A stretch of 64,000 nt of DNA from Polyangium mundeleinium (lineage in GTDB: Bacteria; Myxococcota_A; Polyangia; Polyangiales; Polyangiaceae): assembly GCF_028369105.1 (NCBI RefSeq), contig NZ_JAQNDO010000001.1, positions 4,246,501 through 4,310,500 on the forward strand. Direction: 5' to 3'. Both the position numbers and the translations under genes were made by a program. The notes under the pieces were generated by a model, which was given only the letters and a program-made list of their open reading frames with translations, had not been told where the DNA came from and did not search any database. Below, in pieces: positions 1-8,976 of this stretch; the first letter of the stretch is position 1; each line of letters begins with the position of its first letter.

Positions 1-338
1 ACCGGGGTCGCGGTCACGGGCGACGGGGCGGGAGGCGTGGCGGCCTGTGTTTCGGCGTGAGGCGCCGTCGTCCCGCGCGGCGCTGTGACGGGGGTTGCCG
101 CGGCCTTCGCGGGCGCCGCGGCGGGCGGGGGCGTTGCGCTCGGGGGCGCGGGGGGGGTGGATGCAGGTGTCGCGGCCGCCGTGGGCATGTCGTGGGCCGG
201 CGGAGGCATTGCGGCGGGGGCCTCGGCGATGGGTTTCACGTCCGGGCCGTCCGTCGGCGCCGGGGACGTGGTGCAACCGGCGAGCAGGGCGCCCGCCCCG
301 AGGGCGGCCAGCGCCTCGTAGATACGCTTTGCATGCAT
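1..338 (-). CDS. Pro/Ala/Thr-rich lipoprotein, 3' end outside window
   Basis: This reading frame starts at 338 on the minus strand and stays open to the window edge, so only the first 112 codons are present. The N-terminus is a lipoprotein signal: a short basic start, a hydrophobic Ala/Leu/Gly stretch, then the lipobox LAGC. After the Cys the chain is a low-complexity Pro-Ala-Thr tether. A GAAGGAG ribosome site sits about 8 bases upstream of the ATG, which decides this start over the out-of-frame ATG at 334. It is divergent from the peptidase gene at 477. The function is unknown because the presumed folded domain lies outside the window. Confidence 0.6.
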   Translation of the reverse strand, partial: MHAKRIYEALAALGAGALLAGCTTSPAPTDGPDVKPIAEAPAAMPPPAHDMPTAAATPASTPPAPPSATPPPAAAPAKAAATPVTAPRGTTAPHAETQAATPPAPSPVTATP

Positions 339-476
339 GACCAAGCTCCTTCGTGGTGCAGGGGTACGACCCTGCCGACGCAGGGGGGCGCCGCCCATTA
401 CAGTCGTGGACCGATGGTTCCCCCGCGGCCCGGCGGGGCCTCTTGAAACCAAACACGAAGGGTGTAGACATGGATC

Positions 477-1931
477 ATGGCGCGAGGGGAAGGGTTCGTC
501 CGGCGGCCGGTTTGTCTAGGCTTGCTCCTCCTCGGCGGGTGCGGGGGCGCGCCCACGACGCCGGCGAGCGCCGTGACGGGGGATACCCCGGCGGTGCATT
601 ACTCCTTTGGGGTCGATCCCGAGCTACGCACGCTTTCGGCCACGGTGTGTCCCCGGGATCTGCGGTTCACCCACCTGCGCATGACGACGCCCGAGCTCCT
701 CGAGCGTGTGCGCCGGCCGCGCCTCGTGCAGGCCACGGGCGACGTGCCGCTCGAATTCGAGGAGGACGCCGTGCCCATTGCATCGATGCCGGACGGCGCT
801 TGCATCGGGTATGACGTGGATCTGGGGCCGCCGGGGGAGGGGTTCTGGATCTCGCACGGGGATGCCCACGTGCTCGCGGCGCCCGACGTCTGGTTGCTCT
901 CGCCCGAGCCCAGGCCCCCCGGGACGCTCTTGACGGCGAGCTTCACGCTCCCGCCGGGCGTTCACGTCGCCGTTCCCTGGCCCGGCGGCCCACGAGGGTA
1001 TCGTGTGCCGGAGACCGCATTCACGATGCGCGGCGCGGGTGCCTTTGGAAAACTCGAACGGGAGACAGCGCGCGTGGGCGGCGCCGAGCTCAATCTCGTC
1101 TCGCTTGGCGACGGGTTCGGCGAACGGGCGCCGCTCGTCACGCAATGGATGCAGAGGAGCGCGTCCGCGCTGACCCAGCTCCACGACGGGTTTCCCGTTC
1201 CGCGCGTGATGGCGCTGCTCCTCCCGCAGCCGGGATCGGACGTCGGATTCGGCATGGCGCTGCGCGGCGGCGGACCGACGGTGATGATCCTGGTGGGATC
1301 GTCCATCACGCCCGAGGCGCTCGACGCGGATTGGACGGCCGTGCACGAGCTTTTCCATCTGTCGGCGCCGCGGTTCCATTCGAGGGACGTCTGGCTGTCG
1401 GAAGGGCTCGCGACGTATTACACGTACATCCTGATGGCGCGGGCGGGGATGACGAAGGAACAGGGCGCCTGGGACGATTTACAGGACGGTTTTCGGCGGG
1501 GGAGCCGCCGCGGGACGGGGCGTACGCTGCGGCAGGAGAGCATCGACATGCACGAGACGCACGCCTACCAGCGCGTGTACTGGGCAGGCGCGGCCCTTTC
1601 GTTGCTCGCGGACGTCGAGCTGCGGAAGCGGGGCGTCGAAGGCGGCCTCGACGGGCCGCTGCGCGAGCTCGCGCGTTGCTGCGCCCGATCCGCGGAGGCG
1701 TGGTCCGCCGAGCAGTTCGCGGCGTTCGTCGATCAAAAGACGGGGGCGTCCGTCATGGGGCCGCTCTTCGAGCGGTACATCGATCGAGCGGATTTCCCCG
1801 AGACGGCGGAGATCCTCGCGGCGCTCGGCGTGAAGGGGGCTGGCCGGGAGATGACGCTCGCCGCGGACGCCCCCCGCGCCGCCGTGCGGAGCGCGATGAC
1901 GGCGCCGCGCGCCGGGGGCACGAGGCCCTGA
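477..1931 (+). CDS. Lipoprotein metallopeptidase-like protein (HExxH, gluzincin type)
   Basis: A 484-residue protein with a lipoprotein-type signal (basic start, Leu-rich core, GGCG around residue 22). It probably sits on the outer or periplasmic face of an envelope membrane. Residues 290-294 read HELFH, an HExxH zinc motif. E309 follows in SEGLATYY, which resembles the third zinc ligand and the EG-x-x-x-YY signature of M1/M61 peptidases. The spacing from HExxH to this Glu is 14 residues rather than the usual 18, so I cannot name a family with certainty. The region before the zinc motif is beta-rich, as in M61 proteins. The gene ends 12 bases from the convergent MFS gene. The substrate is unknown. 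Confidence 0.8.
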   Translation: MARGEGFVRRPVCLGLLLLGGCGGAPTTPASAVTGDTPAVHYSFGVDPELRTLSATVCPRDLRFTHLRMTTPELLERVRRPRLVQATGDVPLEFEEDAVPIASMPDGACIGYDVDLGPPGEGFWISHGDAHVLAAPDVWLLSPEPRPPGTLLTASFTLPPGVHVAVPWPGGPRGYRVPETAFTMRGAGAFGKLERETARVGGAELNLVSLGDGFGERAPLVTQWMQRSASALTQLHDGFPVPRVMALLLPQPGSDVGFGMALRGGGPTVMILVGSSITPEALDADWTAVHELFHLSAPRFHSRDVWLSEGLATYYTYILMARAGMTKEQGAWDDLQDGFRRGSRRGTGRTLRQESIDMHETHAYQRVYWAGAALSLLADVELRKRGVEGGLDGPLRELARCCARSAEAWSAEQFAAFVDQKTGASVMGPLFERYIDRADFPETAEILAALGVKGAGREMTLAADAPRAAVRSAMTAPRAGGTRP

Positions 1932-1943
1932 GCGCGTCGGGGT

Positions 1944-3275
1944 TCAGGCGGCAGCTTCGGGCTTCGGTCCGGCCTCCGCGGGCGCGCGGCGCTCGATGTT
2001 CCGGCGGAAGACGAGCATGCAGACCGGCGCGGCGATCGTCATGAGCCCGATCACGAGCCACATGGGGCGCGAGTCCCGCGGGCCGGCCGGCGGGCAATAC
2101 ACGCTGAGCAGATACCCGCTGAGGAAACCCACGAAAGGTTTGGCGAGGAACAGGGGAATCTCCGAGAGCCCCATGTAACTCGACTCGCGCCCGGGCGGCG
2201 CGATCGTCGCCGTGTACTCGTAGAGCCGCGGCGACCAGAGCGCCTCGCCGATCGAGAGCAGGACGATGAACACCACGCTCGCGGCCACGGTCGTCGAGAC
2301 GGCCATCGCGAGCACGGAGAACGCCGTGATCGTCGCGCCGATCGTGATCACCGGGTAGGGCGGGTACTTGCGCGTGAGCGCCGTCGCCACCGGCGTGAGG
2401 ACGATGATCATGGCGGGGTTGATCGACCAGTAATACGCGAACGGGAAATCCTGCCCGAACTCGCGGAGCGTGTACTTCGGCCAGGTCAAATGCGCGTGCT
2501 GGAGGATGAGGCGGACGAACGTGAGGAGCGCGATGAACCCCAGGAAGATCCAGAAGGCCGGCTCGCGCAGCACCTCGCGGGCGATCGTGAGCGGGTTTTT
2601 CGTGGCTTTGTCCGAGGACGCGGCCGGCTTCGTCTCGCGCATGGAGAGCGCGAGCACGACGTTGACGCAGGAGACGACGAACCCGACGAGGAAGACCATC
2701 TGGCTCGACGAGAACGTGACCCCGGCGATCGACGCGCCGCCCTTGAACCACTTGCGAAACTCGGTGATGAGCGGCCCCTGGGCGAGGGAGCCGATGTTCA
2801 TGAGCACGTAATAAAACGAGAACGCGAACGACACCGTCGCCGGGGTCGTGTAGCTGCGCACGGCCGCGTTCATCGTGGGCTTCATGCACGCAATGCCCCA
2901 GACCGACGCGGCGAGCGCCGCATAAATGGTCATCTTGTCGCCCGCGAACGCGAGCATACCCCGGCCGACGGCGGTGGAGAGCGCCGCGATCACGAGCGCC
3001 CGCCGGATCCCGAGGCCGTCGGCGATGAAGCCCGCGAGGAACATGACGAGGCTGATCACCGTGAGCCAGGTGCCCGCGACCGAGCCGGCGGCGGTATCGG
3101 AGAAGCCGTGGTCGTCCGACAAGAAAATCACGAGGAGCGACCAAATGGCGAAATACGCGACGGACTCGAGGAGCTTCATCGCGTACACGGTCCAGAGCTC
3201 GCGCGGGGAGGAGGCGAGCGCGCGCAGATCGGCCGAGAGGGAGGCCTCGGCGCGTGCTTCGGGAGGGGCGGCCAT
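1944..3275 (-). CDS. MFS transporter
   Basis: A 443-residue integral membrane protein with about 12 hydrophobic segments and a central polar loop (around residues 210-235), the usual two-times-six arrangement of the major facilitator superfamily. The first helix pair (MKLLESVAYFAIWSLLVIFL) and the GFIADGLGIRRALV loop resemble the POT/peptide-symporter branch, but I cannot assign a substrate. The frame extends 61 codons further upstream. I chose the ATG at 3275 because the upstream extension is Arg-rich, non-membrane and runs into the promoter region shared with the divergent CHAT gene. The gene is convergent with the peptidase gene and ends in a short Ala/Pro/Glu tail. Confidence 0.85.
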   Translation of the reverse strand: MAAPPEARAEASLSADLRALASSPRELWTVYAMKLLESVAYFAIWSLLVIFLSDDHGFSDTAAGSVAGTWLTVISLVMFLAGFIADGLGIRRALVIAALSTAVGRGMLAFAGDKMTIYAALAASVWGIACMKPTMNAAVRSYTTPATVSFAFSFYYVLMNIGSLAQGPLITEFRKWFKGGASIAGVTFSSSQMVFLVGFVVSCVNVVLALSMRETKPAASSDKATKNPLTIAREVLREPAFWIFLGFIALLTFVRLILQHAHLTWPKYTLREFGQDFPFAYYWSINPAMIIVLTPVATALTRKYPPYPVITIGATITAFSVLAMAVSTTVAASVVFIVLLSIGEALWSPRLYEYTATIAPPGRESSYMGLSEIPLFLAKPFVGFLSGYLLSVYCPPAGPRDSRPMWLVIGLMTIAAPVCMLVFRRNIERRAPAEAGPKPEAAA

Positions 3276-3414
3276 GCGCGAACGATACACGCGGCGCGGC
3301 CGGAATCCACGGGGATCGGCGCGCGCGTCGCCCCACGTGGGGCGCCGGGGCCGCAGTTGACAGAAGGCCGCTCGTTCTCGTATACAACGCTTCGATTTTC
3401 TTCGGCCGACCCCG

Positions 3415-6174
3415 ATGCGCGCTCCCCGACCCAGGCTCCGCCGGCACCTCGTGCGCATGGGGTTGCTCGTCGCCCTCGCGGGGGCCTTCGTCGTCCCGAA
3501 GTGCCCGGCCGCGCAGGCGGAGGAGCCTGCGCAGGCGAACGAGAGCGGAGCCTCGTTCTACGGGCAGATCCTGCAGCTCCTCGATGCGGGGCGGTATCCC
3601 GACGCCGCGCGCCTGGCCGAGCGCGCGGCGAAGCTCCTGGAAGACGCCCCGGACGACGGCGGCCATTTTCCCTTTTTGCTCGGCAGCACGTTCACGCTTC
3701 ACGGTGATTATGCGCGGGCCGAGCCGATCTTCGTGCGCCTCCTCGGCGCCCAGGATCCACGCGAGCCGAATCCGGCGGTGTACGAATCGCTCGGGCGGAT
3801 TCGCCTCGCGCTCGGCGACATGGAAGGCGCCGCGCCGCTCCTCCAGCGCGCCGTCGCCATTGCCGAGGAGCGCTTCAGCAGGGAGTCGCCGTATGCGATC
3901 GGCGCCGTCGAAGCGCTCGCCGCGCTCCATCGCCGTCGGGGCGAGCGAAGGCGCGCCGAGGAGCTCTTGCGTGACCTCGAATCACGCGTCCGCACCGCGT
4001 CGAGCATCTCCCGCGACGTGCTGAGCATGCCCGCGCTCCGCCTCGGCGAGCTCGCGCTGGATCGAGGGGAGCTCGACGTCGCCGAGCCGCTCTTGAAAGC
4101 GGCGCTCGCGGGGGCGCAGGAGTCCCTGGAGGAACACCACGTACAGCGCGCCCCGTACCTCCACGCAATGGGGCTCTTGCTGGCCCGACGGGGGGATTTC
4201 GCGGCCGCTGAGGCCGAGCTCACGCGCGCGCTCGTCTTGCGAGAAGCGGCCCTTCACCCGGACCACCCCGAGATTGCCCATACCTTGCGCGACCTCGGCG
4301 ATCTGTATGTGGCCGAGGACCGCATCGAGGACGCCGTGCGCGTGCGGGCGCGCGCGGCCGACCTCGCGGACCATGCTGCCCATGTGCACCTCGGTCGTGG
4401 CTCCGAGGACCAGAAACGCGCGCATGCAGCGATGCTCCAGGAGGACACGGACGCGCTGGTCTCGCTGCATCTCAAGGTCGCGCCGAAGAACCACGCGGCG
4501 GCGCGCCTCGCGCTCACGGCGATCCTCCGGCGCAAGGGAATCGTCCTCGACGCCGTGGCCGGCAGCCTGTCTGCATTGCGGCAATCCCTCGATTCCGCAG
4601 GGCGCGCGCTCTTCGACGAGCGCGCCCAGGTCGACGCGCGCCTGTCCGCCGCTGTTTCCCGGGGGCCCATCGACGTCCCGCCCGCCGAGCACCTCGCCGA
4701 GCTCGAAGCCCTGGAGCGACGCCGCCGCGCGCTCGACGCCCGTCTCTCGGCCCTCCCGCGCGCCGCCCCCGACGCCGGCCCGGCCGCGTTGCTCTCGCTG
4801 GAAGACGTGCAACGAGCCATTCCCGCGGGCGCGGTGCTCGTCGAGCTCGTCGTGTATCGCCCGTATGATCCTTCCGGCCCGCCCGTCCGCCCCACCTGGG
4901 GCGCGCCGCGCCTCGCCGCGTACGTCCTCCGCCACGAGGGCGAGATCACGTCGGTGGATCTCGGCAATGCCGAGGGCATCGAGGAGGTCGCCGCGGGGCT
5001 TTTGCGAGATCTCGCGACCCCCCGCCGGGATCCACGCCCCGCCGCGCGCTACCTCGATTCCCTGGTGACGGAGCCGCTCCGCGGCTTGCTCGGCGATACC
5101 CGCTGGATTCTCCTCAGCCCCGACGGCGCGCTGAACCTCGTGCCTTTCTCCGCGCTCGTCGACGCGCAGGGGACGTCGCTCGTCCGCCATACGTCGTTCA
5201 CGTATCTGACGAGTGGTCGCGAGCTTTTGCGCCTCGCAAAACCGCCGCCCGAGGCCCGCGAGGCGCCGCTCGTGGTCGTGGATCCGGCGTTCGGGGCCCG
5301 CGGCGAGGGCGCGGCGAGCGGGGCGGGGCGCGGCGCGCGGTCCGCGGACATGACGCGGATCCGGTTTTCGCCTTTGCCGGCGACGCGGAGCGAGGGCGCC
5401 GCGGTGAAACGAATGCTGCCCGGCGCGAGGCTCCTGGAAGGCACCGCGGCGACGGAAGAGGCGCTCCTCGCCACGCGCGGGCCGCTCGTGCTGCATGTGG
5501 CGACGCACGGGTTTTTCCTCCCGGATCAGCCTGCGGCGGGCGGGCGCGACGAGGGGCCGCGGGGAGGGGAGCGCGCGGCGTTCGCCTCGGAAAACCCGCT
5601 GCTGCGGGCCGGGCTCGCGCTGTTTGGCGCGAATGGCCGGCGGAGCACCACGGACGCCGCTGACGGCGTGCTCACGGCGCTCGAGATCTCGGGCCTCGAC
5701 CTCCGCGGCACGCGCCTGGTCGTGCTCTCGGCGTGTGAAACGGGCGTGGGTGAGGCCTTGCGGGGCGAGGGCGTCTTTGGATTGCGCCGCGCGCTCGCCA
5801 TGGCGGGCGCCGAGACCCAGGTCATGAGCTTGTGGCAGGTCGATGACGAGGCCACGAGTGAGCTGATGACGGCCTATTACACGGGCCTCGCCGCCGGCGG
5901 GGGGCGGAGCGAGGCGTTACGCGCGGCGCAGCTCGCCGTGCGCGAAAAACATCCGCACCCTTATTACTGGGCGAGCTTCATCGTCTCCGGCAATGGCGCC
6001 GCGCTCGACGGTCGCTCGGCTCCGCCCCGCTTCGCGCTCGCGCGGGGGCCACGCGGGTGCGCTTGCCAGGCCGCCGGGGCGCCTTCCGAAAGGGGCACGG
6101 GGCTCGTCGCGCTCGCGGCGGGCGCCCTGGCCCTCGCGGGGCGGCGGAGGCGGCGTGCCTGGAACGTTCCTTGA
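3415..6174 (+). CDS. TPR-CHAT protein with signal peptide and MYXO-CTERM-like tail
   Basis: A 919-residue protein in four parts. Residues 1-36 are an export signal (Arg-rich, then a hydrophobic core). Residues 40-330 are tetratricopeptide-type helical repeats. A helical linker follows, and residues about 460-870 hold a CHAT domain of the caspase/separase fold. The catalytic pair is visible: H698 in HVATHG and C774 in SACETG. The last 40 residues carry CAC, a short linker, a hydrophobic segment and a cluster of five arginines, matching the MYXO-CTERM sorting pattern. Most CHAT proteases are cytoplasmic, so an exported, surface-sorted form is unusual. It is divergent from the MFS gene, and no candidate substrate gene is adjacent. 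Confidence 0.85.
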   Translation: MRAPRPRLRRHLVRMGLLVALAGAFVVPKCPAAQAEEPAQANESGASFYGQILQLLDAGRYPDAARLAERAAKLLEDAPDDGGHFPFLLGSTFTLHGDYARAEPIFVRLLGAQDPREPNPAVYESLGRIRLALGDMEGAAPLLQRAVAIAEERFSRESPYAIGAVEALAALHRRRGERRRAEELLRDLESRVRTASSISRDVLSMPALRLGELALDRGELDVAEPLLKAALAGAQESLEEHHVQRAPYLHAMGLLLARRGDFAAAEAELTRALVLREAALHPDHPEIAHTLRDLGDLYVAEDRIEDAVRVRARAADLADHAAHVHLGRGSEDQKRAHAAMLQEDTDALVSLHLKVAPKNHAAARLALTAILRRKGIVLDAVAGSLSALRQSLDSAGRALFDERAQVDARLSAAVSRGPIDVPPAEHLAELEALERRRRALDARLSALPRAAPDAGPAALLSLEDVQRAIPAGAVLVELVVYRPYDPSGPPVRPTWGAPRLAAYVLRHEGEITSVDLGNAEGIEEVAAGLLRDLATPRRDPRPAARYLDSLVTEPLRGLLGDTRWILLSPDGALNLVPFSALVDAQGTSLVRHTSFTYLTSGRELLRLAKPPPEAREAPLVVVDPAFGARGEGAASGAGRGARSADMTRIRFSPLPATRSEGAAVKRMLPGARLLEGTAATEEALLATRGPLVLHVATHGFFLPDQPAAGGRDEGPRGGERAAFASENPLLRAGLALFGANGRRSTTDAADGVLTALEISGLDLRGTRLVVLSACETGVGEALRGEGVFGLRRALAMAGAETQVMSLWQVDDEATSELMTAYYTGLAAGGGRSEALRAAQLAVREKHPHPYYWASFIVSGNGAALDGRSAPPRFALARGPRGCACQAAGAPSERGTGLVALAAGALALAGRRRRRAWNVP

Positions 6175-6246
6175 AAGGACCTCGGCGCAGATCGCGACTC
6201 GCTCCCGAGGAACACCGTTGGTGGGTCGCTGAGATTGGAGATTGTG

Positions 6247-6540
6247 ATGCATCGTTCTAGATTCGCCGCCATCCGTCCGCTTGTCCTGGGCCTCGCCGCC
6301 GCGCTCCTCGTGGCGTGTGGGGGCGCGCAGCAGCCCCCCGCGGAGCCCGGCGCCGGCGCGGCGTCCGCCGAGGTCACGTGCACGACGCCCGAGGTCACGG
6401 ATCCGAACACGCCGCCCGCGTGCCCGAACCCCGAGCAGTGCGAGTGGAGCGCCGAGAACAAGAAGTGCCAGCCGAAGCGCGGCGTCATCATGGAGGACGC
6501 GAGGCCGAAGCCGCCGCCCCCGCCGCCGCCCGAGAGCTGA
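6247..6540 (+). CDS. Small Cys-containing lipoprotein
   Basis: A 97-residue predicted lipoprotein: basic N-terminus, hydrophobic core and lipobox VACG, followed by an Ala/Pro linker. A compact segment then carries four further cysteines (VTC, PAC, EQCEW, KKC), probably two disulfides in the periplasm. The chain ends in a run of prolines. I placed the start at 6247 rather than 6235 because the mature signal begins there and a GGAG-type site lies upstream. It follows the CHAT gene by 72 bases on the same strand and is followed by the 21-bp minisatellite. I recognise no family. Confidence 0.65.
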   Translation: MHRSRFAAIRPLVLGLAAALLVACGGAQQPPAEPGAGAASAEVTCTTPEVTDPNTPPACPNPEQCEWSAENKKCQPKRGVIMEDARPKPPPPPPPES

Positions 6541-6582
6541 GCCGCGCCCCCCGCCCGTTCCCGCTGCCTCGACTCGATCCGG

Positions 6583-6970
6583 CTCGACCCGGTCGAGGAG
6601 GTCCTCGACGAGCTCCAGGAGGTCCTCGACCGGGTGGCGGAGGTCCTCGACCGGCGCCAGGAGGTGCTCGATCGGCGCCAGGAGGTTCTCGACTGGCGCC
6701 AGGAGGTGCTCGACCGGCGCCAGGAGGTTCTCGACCAGCGCCAGGAGGTTCTCGACCAGCGCCAGGAGGTTCTCGACCAGCGCCAGGAGGTTCTCGACCA
6801 GCGCCAGGAGGTCACTCGACCTCCGCCAGGAGGTCACTCGACCTCCGCCAGGAGGTCGTCGACCGGCGCCAGGAGGTCCTCGACCGGGTGGCGGAGGTCC
6901 TCGACCGGCGCCAGGAGATCGTCGACCGGCTCCAGGAGGTCACTCGACCTTCTCCAGGAGGTCCTGTGCA
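6583..6970. repeat. 21-bp minisatellite, about 18 units, heptad-coding
   Basis: Tandem units with consensus GAGGTYCTCGACCRGCGCCAG run from about 6583 to 6970. Four consecutive units (6724-6807) are identical. Units at 6808, 6830 and 6936 are 22 bases long because of one extra base, so the reading frame shifts twice and is restored only after the third long unit. In one plus frame the unit reads VLDQRQE and on the minus strand LLALVEN, both amphipathic heptads. No ribosome site or independent start precedes it on either strand. I annotate it as a repeat rather than a gene. It lies just after a lipoprotein stop and may form strong secondary structure if transcribed. Confidence 0.85.
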
Positions 6971-6980
6971 ACCGGAATCT

Positions 6981-7015
6981 TGGGTGACACTTCAGACCGG
7001 GACCCTGGGTGACAC
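6981..7015. repeat. Direct repeat TGGGTGACAC, 25-bp spacing
   Basis: The 10-mer TGGGTGACAC occurs at 6981-6990 and again at 7006-7015, at the edge of the minisatellite. The stretch to 7148 holds no convincing gene. It contains a short plus-strand frame (IRLRDVVRLARSFLGES and so on, 7036-7130) with no start signal, which could be a remnant. The repeat could be an operator or the end of a lost mobile element; the sequence does not decide. Confidence 0.35.
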
Positions 7016-7148
7016 GGTCCGGCAGGGCAGGTACGGAGACCATCCGCCTCCGCGACGTGGTCCGGCTGGCGCGGTCGTTCCTAGGCGAATCCGATCCCAG
7101 GACCGTTTCCGACACGGCCCATGACCTTTTCGGGCCCAGGGCCGGCGA

Positions 7149-8924
7149 TCAACGCCGCCCCCGCGAACGCCGAGCCGCCGTCGCGGCGAGCGCGAGCCCC
7201 ACGAATCCAGAGAGCTCGCCCAGCCCCGAACCGCTCCCTGGAACCCCACACGCGCAGGACGCCTCCGGGACGACCGCGCATTCCGGATCCCCGGGGTTGA
7301 TCAAGGCATATTCGCACACACCCGTCGACGTATTGCATTGCCCCGGCAGGTGACACGCGTCCGGCGCGGCGCACGAGAGCGATTCGCCAGCGCATCCCCC
7401 TTCCACGCAGACGTCGCCCTCGGTACACGCATCGCCGTCGTCGCACGTGGTGCCAGCCGGATGCCTCTCGCACGCCCCGGCGCCATTACACATGCCCGTC
7501 GTTCCGCAGGTCTCGGGCGCCAGCTCCGCGCACTCCGCATCGGGATCGGTCCCCGCCGCGAGGGGCCCGCAGACGCCGTCGATGCCGTCGCCCTTCGAGG
7601 CCCCGACGCACGCCACACACGTGCCCTCGCACAACGTGTCGCAGCAGACGCCATCCGTGCAGAAGCCACTGGCGCAAACCGCGTGTTGGTCGCAGGGGGT
7701 GCCATTCTCGAGCCCCGGCGCAAGCGCGAGGATATAAGCCGCGCCCTCGATTTCGGGGGTCGTTTCATCCGGCGCGCCGATGAGCAGCGTGTCGCCCGAC
7801 AGCGAAACGGAGGCGCCGAACGCCCCTTGCCAATCCTTGGGCTGCTCCTTCGGGAGGACCACGGATTCGAGCTCCCACGCTCCCGCCGAGCGGCGGAAGG
7901 TATGGGCACGGAACATGAAAAACCCCGTGTAGAGCATGCTGATGCTCGATCCCACGAGGAGCCGGTCGCCCTCGAGCGCCAGCGCCGCGCCGAAATTGTC
8001 CCATCCGAGCTGCGTGGGAGGCCAGGGCTCAGCCACCTGGATCCAGCCGCCGCCGACCCGCGAGAAGATCCGGCACCCGTCTTGACCTCCGAGCGCCAGG
8101 GTGTCCCCTTCCAGCGCCACCGCCCGGAGGTGGATGTCCGTCGGGATCTCCGCATCCTCGCTCCACGTGCTCCCTGCACGCGTGAAGGCGCGCGCCCCGA
8201 ACCCGTGCGAGACGACGAGCGTATCTCCCGACAACCCGATGGCAGACACCTTCTCCTCGCTGCCGAGCCCGCTCGGGACGAGCCGGGCCTCCTGCGTCCA
8301 GGTGCCCCCCTGAAAGACGAAGACGTAGACCGCGCCGACGTCGCCGCTGCGCGGATCCATGACGGCGAGCCGATCCCCCGAGAGCACGACGTTCCACCCG
8401 AACTCGCGGGACCCGAGCCCGTCCGCAGCCACGACTTTCCCCTCCAAGGTCCATGCGCCCCCCTGCCGCGTGTAGGAGAAGACGGCGCCCGGGAGATCGG
8501 CGTCGATGTAGGGGGTGCCCACGGCGAGCCGATCCCCCTCGAGGGCCACCGCATCCCCGAATTCGTCGGAGAAGACCGTGCCAGGCGCTTTGAGTTCGGC
8601 CACCTCGCCCCAGGTGGCGCCGCTCCGCTCGAACAGATAGACGGCCCCGGCTTTGCCATCCGAACTGGCGGACCGACGCATGCCCACGGCCGCCGTGTCC
8701 CCGTCGATCGCCGTGGAGATACCAAACTGCCCGTTCCAGTGGGGCTTGCTCGGGATGAGCTTCGCCTGCTCGACGGCCGTGAGCAGCGGCTGGACGGCGA
8801 AGGCGACCTCGGGCTCGTTCTCGAATGCGACGTTCCGCCCCTCGCCACAACCGGCCGCGGCGCAAACCATGACCATCACCGAGGCCCCCCAACCGACGAC
8901 CCTACCCCCGATTCGTTTCCACAT
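7149..8924 (-). CDS. FG-GAP/beta-propeller surface protein with MYXO-CTERM-like tail
   Basis: A 591-residue exported protein. The N-terminus is a signal sequence ending at AAGC (Cys 26), a weak lipobox. Residues about 45-400 contain at least six repeats of the FG-GAP type, each with a core like VALEGDRLAVG or LSGDTLLIGAP, expected to form a beta-propeller. Residues 400-550 are Cys-rich, with motifs such as CASGFCTDGVCCDTLC, typical of myxobacterial surface proteins. The end carries CAC, a hydrophobic segment and RRSRGRR, a MYXO-CTERM-like anchor. Having both a possible lipobox and a C-terminal sorting tail is odd, so one may not be used. It is divergent from the SBBP lipoprotein at 8977, with 52 bases between starts. 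Confidence 0.85.
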   Translation of the reverse strand: MWKRIGGRVVGWGASVMVMVCAAAGCGEGRNVAFENEPEVAFAVQPLLTAVEQAKLIPSKPHWNGQFGISTAIDGDTAAVGMRRSASSDGKAGAVYLFERSGATWGEVAELKAPGTVFSDEFGDAVALEGDRLAVGTPYIDADLPGAVFSYTRQGGAWTLEGKVVAADGLGSREFGWNVVLSGDRLAVMDPRSGDVGAVYVFVFQGGTWTQEARLVPSGLGSEEKVSAIGLSGDTLVVSHGFGARAFTRAGSTWSEDAEIPTDIHLRAVALEGDTLALGGQDGCRIFSRVGGGWIQVAEPWPPTQLGWDNFGAALALEGDRLLVGSSISMLYTGFFMFRAHTFRRSAGAWELESVVLPKEQPKDWQGAFGASVSLSGDTLLIGAPDETTPEIEGAAYILALAPGLENGTPCDQHAVCASGFCTDGVCCDTLCEGTCVACVGASKGDGIDGVCGPLAAGTDPDAECAELAPETCGTTGMCNGAGACERHPAGTTCDDGDACTEGDVCVEGGCAGESLSCAAPDACHLPGQCNTSTGVCEYALINPGDPECAVVPEASCACGVPGSGSGLGELSGFVGLALAATAARRSRGRR

Positions 8925-8976
8925 TCGCCCATCCTACGTGATTTTCTTTGCGCGCGGCCAGGGCTACCCTGCGGTC

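Noticed and set aside
6598-6987. A heptad-repeat coiled-coil protein encoded by the 21-bp array on the plus or minus strand.
   Set aside because: The open frames start inside the repeat, have no ribosome site, and are broken by 22-bp units. They arise from the repeat's composition.
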